A program made the position numbers and the translations under genes. The notes under the pieces are model-generated. The model saw only the letters and a list, made by a program, of their open reading frames with translations. It searched no databases and was not told the DNA's origin. Below, in pieces: positions 7,178 to 13,203 of a stretch of 19,055 bases of DNA; the stretch's first letter is position 1, and every line of letters starts with the position of its first letter. The DNA comes from DASWHK01 sp036398215 (GTDB lineage: Bacteria; Acidobacteriota; UBA890): assembly GCA_036398215.1 (NCBI GenBank), contig DASWHK010000317.1, forward strand, positions 1-19,055, written 5' to 3'.

Positions 7178-8119
7178 CTAGCGCAGGTTTTGGGCGGCCC
7201 ACTCCTCCATGATTCTCATGATCTGCGAGAAGTCGCGGTTGAGGTCGCCGCGCGAGGCGATGTCGGCGAACTCGACGCGGCGGCGATAGGCTTCCTCTCC
7301 CGACTTGGCGTCGATCAACTTGAGGTAGCCGCGGGTGCGGCGCCGCGTGCTGTCGGCCATCGAGTCGACCTCGAAGACCATGATCAGGTCGGCCATCTCG
7401 GGGCGCTGTACGAGGCCGAAGGCGCGCGAGTTTGCGAACTGGCGGTTCGCTTCCCGCTGAAACTGGGCGATGTCGGCAACCGCTTCGTTTAGCACGCGAC
7501 GGCCGACCTCTGTATTGCTCGATGCGGAATTGTTACGTCTCGTGGAATCGCTGCTGCCCAGGGACCTGTCTCCCTGGTTCTCGAAGATCTCGGTGTCCAT
7601 CGGAGCGATGAAGACACGCTTGACGGCGAGCTGCTGCTCGAGGTCGGCGGGCTTCTCCGACATGGACCCGAGTCCTGCGAACGCGTCGCTCATGTCGGTG
7701 CCCGACTGGTGCGCCTTGATTGCCTGCTGCCAGGACTCGTCGAGGTCGCCGCGGTCCGCGGCGTGCATCGAGGCCATACGGTGCGCGATGCCCCAGCCGG
7801 GCTGATACTCCGCCGCCTTGATGAAGCTGCCGTAGGCGTTTTGGCAGAGCTCCGTCTTCGCGTCACCGGAGGCCCCGCCCTTCTCCTTCGCCTCGTAGGC
7901 GATGCCGGCGATGAAGTGAGCGGGAGCAAACTCGGGGTTCTCCTCGAGGAGCGCCTGGACGATCGCCAGCGCCCCGTCCGGGTTGCCCTGGTTCACGAGC
8001 TGCTCGGCCTCGATGATCTTCTGCATTTCCGGCGACTGCTGATGCGCCTGCGCGGGCGGGACGAGAACAGCGAGCGCGAAGATGGCCAGCAAGGCCGTCC
8101 ACTTGCGAGAGAGAAACAT
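7178..8119 (-). CDS. Exported TPR-like protein with possible LpoB/CsgG-like C-terminal domain (paralogue A)
   Basis: The 313-residue protein has a signal peptide (residues 1-25, ending AQA) and helical TPR-like repeats at about 35-145. A second part runs from 165: KRVFIAPMDTE, a Ser/Asn-rich stretch (185-205), a helix, SRAFGLVQRPEMADLIMVFEVD, and YLKLIDAKSGEEAYRRR. The pattern strand-helix, FxV, ADxxLxxEV, LxLxDxxSGE resembles the periplasmic LpoB/CsgG/TolB-N type fold, but this is a pattern judgement, not a search result. It is a tandem paralogue of the neighbour at 8240-9178 (shared GWG/DAHRMA, PMDTE, SGEEAYRRR, DLN and EEW). ATG 8119 has GGGAGG 8 bases upstream. No function is known; a periplasmic scaffold or lipoprotein-like cofactor is a guess. 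Confidence 0.75.
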   Translation of the reverse strand: MFLSRKWTALLAIFALAVLVPPAQAHQQSPEMQKIIEAEQLVNQGNPDGALAIVQALLEENPEFAPAHFIAGIAYEAKEKGGASGDAKTELCQNAYGSFIKAAEYQPGWGIAHRMASMHAADRGDLDESWQQAIKAHQSGTDMSDAFAGLGSMSEKPADLEQQLAVKRVFIAPMDTEIFENQGDRSLGSSDSTRRNNSASSNTEVGRRVLNEAVADIAQFQREANRQFANSRAFGLVQRPEMADLIMVFEVDSMADSTRRRTRGYLKLIDAKSGEEAYRRRVEFADIASRGDLNRDFSQIMRIMEEWAAQNLR

Positions 8120-8239
8120 GGTGATGACCTCCCGTTTGGGTGTCCAATCGGATAGCCGGCCGGCTTCGATCGCCGCCGACTCGACTCGTGCTTGAAGCGA
8201 GATTCCTTGCATCGCGTGTACCGCGGCCTGCACCCGCCG

Positions 8240-9178
8240 TCAACCGGCGCGATTCCGCAGCCATTCCTCCAGGTAGTCGACGTAGCGCTCGAGGTCGGCG
8301 TTGAGGTCGGCGCGCGAGTCGATGTTGCGTAGCTCGAGCCGCCGACGGTATGCCTCCTCGCCGCTGCGGGCGTCGTACAGCTTGATGTAGCCCTCGAGCG
8401 ACTTCTGCGCGCCGCGGCCCAGCTCGTCGATCTCGATCACGAGCAGGAACTGGGCCATTTCCTGGTTCGCCACCACACCGAAGCTCTTCGAATCGGCCAG
8501 CGAGCGGCGCGTCTGCCGGAGGATGTCGAAGAACTGCGATTGCGACTCGGCGATCTGCTGGCCGCCAACGTTGGTGGCACGCGACGTCGAGGTGTTGAAC
8601 GGGCTGGTGATATCGCCGCCGCCGCCACCACCACCGATGACCTGCGTGCCAAACGGGTTGTCCTGGCGGGCGGCGAGCTTCTCGGTATCCATCGGCATCA
8701 CGAAGATACGCGCCGCGCCGAGCTGCTGGTCCAGGTCGCCCGGCGCCCTCTCCATGGCCAGCAAGCGGTTGAAGGTGTCGCCGATCTCGGCACCCGCCTG
8801 GTGGGCCTTGACCGCCTGATCCCAGGCGATCCCCAGCTCGCCCGTGTTGATCGCGGTGACGGCGGCCATGCGATGCGCATCGCCCCAGCCGGGGCTCAGG
8901 TCGGCAGCCATGACGAAAGCGTCGAGCGCCTCGCGCGGGCGCCCCATGTTGGCGAGCGCGAAGCCACGCAGGTAGTAGGCAACCGGGTAACTCGCGTCGC
9001 TGGCAATCGCCTTGTCGAGCTCGGCGAGCGCCGGCTGGAACTGCCTGTCGACGAGGAGCTGCCGGGCCCGGTTGGTCATGTCGACGGCGGGCGATTGGGC
9101 GTGGGCGGCGCCCGCGAGCGCGGCGGCGAACACGGCCACGGCGAGCAATCGGCGCGCGAAAATGGTCGTTTTCATCAT
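8240..9178 (-). CDS. Exported TPR-like protein with possible LpoB/CsgG-like C-terminal domain (paralogue B)
   Basis: The 312-residue protein begins MMKTTIF; GGAGG lies 5 bases before the first ATG (9178), and ATG 9175 is an alternative. Residues 1-27 are a signal peptide ending AHAQ. TPR-like helices span 33-140 (YPVAYYLRGFALANMGRPRE is a typical TPR pair). The second domain starts with ARIFVMPMDTE (156-166), has a glycine run (IGGGGGGGD, 181-189), then SKSFGVVANQEMAQFLLVIEID and YIKLYDARSGEEAYRRR. It is the upstream member of the tandem pair, 120 bases before paralogue A, and the two probably form an operon, each with its own Shine-Dalgarno sequence. Differences between the pair concentrate in the low-complexity stretch after PMDTE. 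The function is unknown. Confidence 0.75.
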   Translation of the reverse strand: MMKTTIFARRLLAVAVFAAALAGAAHAQSPAVDMTNRARQLLVDRQFQPALAELDKAIASDASYPVAYYLRGFALANMGRPREALDAFVMAADLSPGWGDAHRMAAVTAINTGELGIAWDQAVKAHQAGAEIGDTFNRLLAMERAPGDLDQQLGAARIFVMPMDTEKLAARQDNPFGTQVIGGGGGGGDITSPFNTSTSRATNVGGQQIAESQSQFFDILRQTRRSLADSKSFGVVANQEMAQFLLVIEIDELGRGAQKSLEGYIKLYDARSGEEAYRRRLELRNIDSRADLNADLERYVDYLEEWLRNRAG

Positions 9179-9368
9179 ACGGGCCTCCCCGTGTTTCTTC
9201 CGTGCGAACGCGCGGGACACGATCTCGCAGGAGCGCAGGGGAAGATGGCGCGCGCGCCGCAGGCCCTCGGAATGTCCGGCCCGCCGAAAAACGGCGGAGA
9301 GATTGGCTGGTTCCTGGAAGGGAATACTCCGCTTCAGGGTACGCCCTGGGGGCGGTGACGTCCAGGGG

Positions 9369-9385
9369 GGCCGGCCTCTCCGGCC
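9369..9385 (+). other. Palindromic hairpin similar to that at 5658-5676
   Basis: GGCCGG (9369-9374) and CCGGCC (9380-9385) flank CCTCT. The 17-base core GCCGGCCTSTCCGGCCG is shared with the element behind the PhoR-like gene. It sits between the divergent TPR gene and the tRNA promoter. The rest of 9179-9389 shows CCGCCG-AAAAA-CGGCGG at 9281-9297 and no gene. Confidence 0.35.
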
Positions 9386-9389
9386 GTGG

Positions 9390-9419
9390 TTGGAGACCGA
9401 TCCGGGCCGATGCTATCCT
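9390..9419 (+). promoter_or_regulatory. Promoter of tRNA-Arg
   Basis: TTGGAG (9390-9395) and an extended -10 element TGC-TATCCT (TATCCT at 9414-9419) are separated by 18 bases. Transcription would start near 9426, about 26 bases before the mature tRNA end. Confidence 0.5.
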
Positions 9420-9451
9420 GGGCCAATCGGGCGCGCCTCCGCGCCCATCCC

Positions 9452-9525
9452 GCGCCCATAGCTCAACTGGACAGAGCGTCTGGCTACGGACCAGAAGGTT
9501 GGGGGTTCGAGTCCTCCTGGGCGCA
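9452..9525 (+). tRNA. tRNA-Arg (anticodon ACG)
   Basis: A complete 74-base cloverleaf is visible. The 7-bp acceptor stem is GCGCCCA/TGGGCGC with discriminator A9525. The D arm is GCTC/GAGC (9461-9464/9474-9477) and the anticodon stem TCTGG/CCAGA. The loop CTACGGA puts anticodon ACG at 9486-9488. The variable loop has 5 bases, and the T arm is GGGGG/CCTCC with one G-U pair and loop TTCGAGT. CCA is not encoded. A34 of this tRNA is the normal substrate for deamination to inosine, letting it read CGU, CGC and CGA codons. The enzyme for that step is encoded by the next gene. Confidence 0.96.
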
Positions 9526-9547
9526 TTTTCCTCCATCGAGCGAGCCT

Positions 9548-9612
9548 CGGCGGACGTTGGCGCAGGTAGCCAGCCAGGGTGTCGAGCTTTCGCCGCTTTC
9601 CTTCGTCCGCCG
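9548..9612 (+). other. Long-range stem-loop between tRNA-Arg and tadA
   Basis: CGGCGGACG (9548-9556) and CGTCCGCCG (9604-9612) are perfectly complementary over 9 bp across a 47-base loop. A possible inner GGCG/CGCC pairing lies at 9559-9562/9591-9594. A pyrimidine-rich run follows. It could be an RNA structure in a shared tRNA-tadA transcript, or chance in GC-rich DNA. Confidence 0.35.
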
Positions 9613-9652
9613 TTTCCTTCCCTTACCCTTCTGCTACCCCGAGAGTGCCGCG

Positions 9653-10120
9653 GTGCCGCCAAGCAGCGACAGCTCCACGGAGTCGGCCTGGATGGCTCTC
9701 GCTCTCGAGCAGGCGCGGCGCGCCGGCGCCGCCGGCGAGGTGCCGGTGGGCGCCGTCGTGGCCCTCGACGGCGCGGTCATCGGGGTGGGGCACAACACCA
9801 CGGAGGGCAGCGACGACCCCAGCGGCCACGCCGAGATCAACGCGCTGCGGGCCGCCGGCGCCGCCCTTGGCGACTGGCGCCTGGAGGGCTCGACGCTGGT
9901 GGTCACCCTCGAGCCCTGCGCGATGTGCATGGGGGCGGCGGCGCTCGCCCGCGTCGAGAGGATCGTCTACGGCGCCGTCGACCTGCGGCTGGGAGCCTGC
10001 GGCTCGGCGCTGAGCCTCTTCGATGAGCGGGTGGCGCCGCACCTGAAGAGCATCGAGGGGGGCGTGCTGGCCGAGGAGTGCGGCGCCCTGCTGCGTGATT
10101 TCTTCAAGACGCTGCGTTAG
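9653..10120 (+). CDS. tadA: tRNA-specific adenosine deaminase TadA
   Basis: The product is a 155-residue cytidine-deaminase-fold enzyme that converts A34 to inosine in tRNA-Arg(ACG). The zinc site is complete: His59 and the catalytic Glu61 in GHAEINAL, and Cys89 and Cys92 in EPCAMCMGA. REVPVGAVV-type (here GEVPVGAVV) and RVERIVYGAVD segments are also typical. GTG 9653 is chosen because it gives the normal family length; ATG 9692 would remove the first helix, which in E. coli TadA begins before the equivalent WM, and the frame remains open upstream through the tRNA. No strong Shine-Dalgarno sequence is seen. It lies 127 bases after the tRNA-Arg(ACG) gene with no clear terminator between, so the enzyme and its substrate may be cotranscribed. 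Confidence 0.93.
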   Translation: MPPSSDSSTESAWMALALEQARRAGAAGEVPVGAVVALDGAVIGVGHNTTEGSDDPSGHAEINALRAAGAALGDWRLEGSTLVVTLEPCAMCMGAAALARVERIVYGAVDLRLGACGSALSLFDERVAPHLKSIEGGVLAEECGALLRDFFKTLR

Positions 10121-10141
10121 CAGCTAACCGCCCGACGAGCC

Positions 10142-10244
10142 TGTCTCAGCTCTGCCCTTGCCCGCCGCGGCCGGGGGGACGGCGCGGGCTGGAACGGATA
10201 CCCGGCCGTGTCTCAGCTTTGTCCTTGCCCGCCGCGGCCGGGGG
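10142..10244 (-). repeat. 36-bp direct repeat copying the 3' end of the lipoprotein gene
   Basis: Copies at 10142-10177 and 10209-10244 differ at only two positions and are spaced 67 bp apart. On the minus strand each encodes PGRGGQGQS followed by TGA, and both differences are synonymous in that frame. The outer copy lies beyond the stop codon of the gene and is out of its frame. Confidence 0.8.
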
Positions 10245-10833
10245 CGCCGATGAACTCGCCGCTGTGCAGGACGATGTCGTCGCGGCTGCCCGACGTGCCG
10301 TCGGCGCCGAGCGAGATCAACGTGTAGTCGCGCCCGTCCGAATCGTAGCGGAAGGGCCGCTCCCAGGCGTCGTTGAACTCCGTCTCGGCGACGACGAAGT
10401 CCGGCACCATCTCCTGCAACACCGCCGCCGTCTCGCCCTGTGGGTAGCCGCCGCTGGCGATCTTGAAGCGCTCGAGCGAGCTCGCCAGGTCCGCCATCAC
10501 CTGCATGGTCGTCGAGGTCTGCGCCAGGTCGCGGATGTAGTAGAGGCTGCCGTCGAAGTCGACGGCGTCCAGGACCCAGCCATCCTCGGTGGGCTGGAAG
10601 ATGAAGCTGACGACCTCGTCGTTGAAGCGCGCCAAGGCCACGCCCTTGCCCTCTTCGTCAACGCGGGTGGTGCGAACCTCGAGCTCGGCCTCCGGGAACT
10701 CGGCCTTGATCAGCGCCGTGGCCTCGGCGGTTTCGAAGGCCGGCGCGCTGTCGCCGCAGCCGATCGAAAACAGCGACACGGCGAGCGCCAGCGTGAAGAA
10801 AAGCGGCCGGCGTGTCACTTTTGCGAGCTTCAT
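10213..10833 (-). CDS. Putative lipoprotein with GspG-like (pseudopilin) C-terminal region
   Basis: The 206-residue protein has a signal sequence with a lipobox-like end (LFSIGC, Cys26), suggesting a lipid anchor. A region of about 80 residues without recognised family follows. Residues 105-190 then resemble the soluble part of type II secretion pseudopilin GspG: a helix MADLASSLERFKIASGGYP, then DAWERPFRY, DYTLISLGADG and a final GSRDDIVL, which matches the calcium-site segment of GspG. The N-terminal pseudopilin methylation motif is absent, so it is not itself a pilin. ATG 10833 has GGGAGG 8 bases upstream. It is divergent from the TRAP permease gene across 118 bases. The tail GRGGQGQS is duplicated downstream. 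No secretion genes are present in the window, so the role is unknown. Confidence 0.75.
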   Translation of the reverse strand: MKLAKVTRRPLFFTLALAVSLFSIGCGDSAPAFETAEATALIKAEFPEAELEVRTTRVDEEGKGVALARFNDEVVSFIFQPTEDGWVLDAVDFDGSLYYIRDLAQTSTTMQVMADLASSLERFKIASGGYPQGETAAVLQEMVPDFVVAETEFNDAWERPFRYDSDGRDYTLISLGADGTSGSRDDIVLHSGEFIGAPGRGGQGQS

Positions 10834-10951
10834 CGCGGTAGCCTCCCGGACTGCAGTCGAATGAGCACCGCCGAGCGGCGGCAACGCGCTCTGCAGTCTC
10901 CCACGGCATCTGAGCGCCACAAAGCAAGATATCACGCGATCCGGCCTCCGC

Positions 10952-12949
10952 ATGGAGCACGACACGACCACCGCGACGCGGCGCAAGCTGGTCACCGCGA
11001 TCGCCGCAGCCGCCGTGGCGTTCCATCTCTACGCCGCCGGCGTCTCACCGTTCACGGCCCTGGTGCAGCGGCCGATCCACCTGGCACTGATGGCCGCCCT
11101 CGCCTTTCTCGGCGTCGGCGTGCGGGCATTGCCGATGAAAGGACCTCCGCGCCGAACCGCGAGCGAGGGGGATCTACCGGCGGCGGCAACGACAGAAGAG
11201 GGCGGGCCGGCGGCGGCGGGCGACGGCGGGCCGGCGGCGCGGACCACCGCTTCGCAGCGATCACGGATCGCGGCGCAAGGCAGCCGGCTGATCGCCGGCT
11301 GGTCGCCGATCGTGGCGATCGTCGCCGGCTGCGTCTACATCGTGTCTCAGCACGAGGCGCTGGTTCGTCGCGCCGGCGCCGCCACGAGCGCCGACCTGGT
11401 CTTCGGCGCCCTGGTGATCGGGGGCGTCCTGGAGCTGGCGCGGCGGACCAGCGGCTGGGGGCTGCTCACCGTGGCGCTGGGGGCGATCGCCTACGCTTTC
11501 GCTGGCCCCTTCCTGCCCGGCTTCCTGGCCCACCGCGGTTACGATGCCCAGCGGCTGATCGAGCACCTCTACCTGTCCACCGAGGGCATCTGGGGCGTCC
11601 CCCTGGGCGTCTCGGCGGACTTCGTCTACCTGTTCGTGTTGTTCGGCGCGCTTCTCGACGCCGCCGGCGGCGGCGCCCTGTTGATCGGCCTCGCCGGCCG
11701 CATCGCCGGGCGCACCCGCGGCGGCCCGGCCAAGACCGCCTCGGTCGCCAGCGCCTTGATGGGCTCGCTGTCGGGCAGCGCGGTGGCCAATGTGGTGACC
11801 ACCGGGACGCTGACCATCCCGCTGATGCGCCGCGCCGGCTTCGCGCCCCACATGGCCGGGGCGATCGAGGCGGCGGCCAGCACCGGCGGCCAGCTCATGC
11901 CGCCGGTGATGGGAGCCGGGGCCTTCATCCTCGCCACCTGGACGAACATCCCCTACCTGCAGGTAGCCATCGCCGCGACGATCCCGGCAGTGCTCTACTA
12001 CGTTGGCCTGTACATGGCAATCCACTTCCGCGCCGGCCTGCGGGGGATCGCCCCGACCGGCAGGTCCGAGGAGAACGGCCGGCAGCTCGCCCGCCTGCAC
12101 CTGCTGCTGCCGGTGGCGATCATCGTGGTGTTTCTCGCCCTCGGCCGCTCGCCGATGCGGGCGGCCTTCTGGGGCGTGGTGAGCGCCGTGGTGGCGGCGC
12201 TGGCGCGGCCCGCGACCCGATTGAGCGGCGACGATTGGCGCCGCGTGGTGGTGGCGGGCGCCGCCGGGACGGTGCAGGTGGCGGCGGCCTGCGCGACGGC
12301 GGGGATCGTCGTCGGCGTGGCCTCGCTGACCGGCATCGGCCTGCGCATGTCGGAGCTGATCGTCACCGTCGCCCAGGGACACCTGCCGGTGGCGCTTCTG
12401 CTCACCGCGGTCGGCTCGATCGTCCTCGGCATGGGGCTGCCGACGACCGCCGCCTACGTGGTGCTCGCCGCGCTGGGCGCCCCGGCGCTGACCGAGCTCG
12501 GCGTGCCGGTGCTGGCGGCCCACCTGTTCATCTTCTACTTCGGCTGCCTGTCGAACATCACCCCGCCGGTGGCGCTGGCCGCCTACGCCGCCGCCGGGAT
12601 CGCCGGCTCTTCTCCGATGCGTACCGGCGTCGCGGCGATGTCGCTGGCGGCGGGCGGCTTCGTGATCCCCTTCGCCTTCGTGTATGACCCCCTGCTGCTG
12701 ATGTCCGGGCCGCCGGCGGCGATCGCGACGGCGTTCGCCGCCACGGCCCTGGGGGCAGCGGCGCTGGCGGCCGGGATCATCGGTTACGGCCGCGCCCCGC
12801 TCGGCCCGGCGGCGCGCCTGCTGATGGCCGCCGGCGGCATCGCGTTGATGGCCCCCGGGCTGCTGACCGACGCCCTCGGCGCGGCGCTCTGCGCGGGGGC
12901 CTGGGCGCTGGGCGCAAGGGGCCGGGAAAGCGCCGATTCGGGCGGCTAG
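10952..12949 (+). CDS. TRAP transporter permease, fused 4TM/12TM (TAXI type)
   Basis: This 665-residue integral membrane protein consists of hydrophobic helices throughout. The N-terminal part corresponds to the small (DctQ-like, 4TM) unit and the larger remainder to the DctM unit. Family-typical segments include SADFVYLFVLFGALLDAAGGG, LMGSLSGSAVANVVTTGTLTIP, EAAASTGGQLMPPVMGAGAF, LGMGLPTTAAYVVLAAL and FYFGCLSNITPPVALAAY. Such permeases use a sodium or proton gradient to import organic acids delivered by a periplasmic TAXI receptor. A hydrophilic low-complexity insert of about 50 residues (about 66-112) separates the first two membrane segments from the rest. No receptor gene is visible on either side. 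ATG 10952 lacks a good Shine-Dalgarno sequence. Confidence 0.9.
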   Translation: MEHDTTTATRRKLVTAIAAAAVAFHLYAAGVSPFTALVQRPIHLALMAALAFLGVGVRALPMKGPPRRTASEGDLPAAATTEEGGPAAAGDGGPAARTTASQRSRIAAQGSRLIAGWSPIVAIVAGCVYIVSQHEALVRRAGAATSADLVFGALVIGGVLELARRTSGWGLLTVALGAIAYAFAGPFLPGFLAHRGYDAQRLIEHLYLSTEGIWGVPLGVSADFVYLFVLFGALLDAAGGGALLIGLAGRIAGRTRGGPAKTASVASALMGSLSGSAVANVVTTGTLTIPLMRRAGFAPHMAGAIEAAASTGGQLMPPVMGAGAFILATWTNIPYLQVAIAATIPAVLYYVGLYMAIHFRAGLRGIAPTGRSEENGRQLARLHLLLPVAIIVVFLALGRSPMRAAFWGVVSAVVAALARPATRLSGDDWRRVVVAGAAGTVQVAAACATAGIVVGVASLTGIGLRMSELIVTVAQGHLPVALLLTAVGSIVLGMGLPTTAAYVVLAALGAPALTELGVPVLAAHLFIFYFGCLSNITPPVALAAYAAAGIAGSSPMRTGVAAMSLAAGGFVIPFAFVYDPLLLMSGPPAAIATAFAATALGAAALAAGIIGYGRAPLGPAARLLMAAGGIALMAPGLLTDALGAALCAGAWALGARGRESADSGG

Positions 12950-12963
12950 GCGCCGATTCTCAC

Positions 12964-12999
12964 GTTCGCTTGTGGGAAAGCCGCGTCCCACAAGCGAAC
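12964..12999 (+). promoter_or_regulatory. Perfect 14-bp inverted repeat, candidate enhancer (UAS) for the sigma-54 activator
   Basis: GTTCGCTTGTGGGA (12964-12977) is repeated inverted without mismatch at 12986-12999 around an 8-base spacer. Its centre lies about 162 bp upstream of the start site predicted from the -24/-12 promoter at 13118-13133, in the usual range for NtrC-type enhancer sites. It also lies 15 bases after the TRAP gene stop, so a terminator hairpin is an alternative, but no T-run follows on either strand. The remainder of 13000-13117 shows no gene. Confidence 0.5.
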
Positions 13000-13117
13000 A
13001 GATCGGGCGGCTTCGGCGGCCGCCTCGATCGACGAAAACCGGAACGTTTGGCCGCCGTTGTCGTAGAATGCCGTGTAGTCGGCCGTTTTCCCCCGGCCGC
13101 AGCAAATCGCGCCGTTC

Positions 13118-13133
13118 CGGCACGCGCTTTGCT
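13118..13133 (+). promoter_or_regulatory. Sigma-54 (RpoN) -24/-12 promoter of the adaptor-ATPase genes
   Basis: The sequence CGGCACGCGCTTTGCT matches the consensus TGGCACG-N4-TTGCW at every conserved position except the first T. The invariant GG (13119-13120) and GC (13131-13132) are exactly 10 bases apart. Transcription would start near 13144, giving a leader of about 60 bases before the ATG at 13204. A sigma-54 activator is encoded in the same locus at 15641-17020. Confidence 0.75.
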
Positions 13134-13162
13134 TTCTTTAGCAACGAACACTTCTCACAGCA

Positions 13163-13191
13163 AAGGACCCCTGAAAAGAAGGACCCCTGAA
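13163..13191 (+). repeat. 13-bp direct repeat in the leader of the adaptor gene
   Basis: AAGGACCCCTGAA occurs at 13163-13175 and again at 13179-13191, directly before the ribosome binding region GAGGA. It lies inside the predicted sigma-54 transcript. Confidence 0.7.
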
Positions 13192-13203
13192 GAAGAGGAA
13201 CCG

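Noticed and set aside
9692..9694. ATG 9692 as start of tadA
   Set aside because: It would remove the first helix residues found in TadA proteins; GTG 9653 gives the usual length, although its ribosome binding site is weak.
10219..12687. An 822-codon open frame on the plus strand across the lipoprotein and TRAP genes
   Set aside because: It is Arg/Gly/Pro/His-rich low-complexity translation, antisense to one real gene and out of frame with the other.
13049..13063. Second sigma-54-like site (TGGCCG...TTGT) before the adaptor gene
   Set aside because: The distance between the GG and TTG parts is two bases too short for RpoN; the site at 13118-13133 fits exactly.
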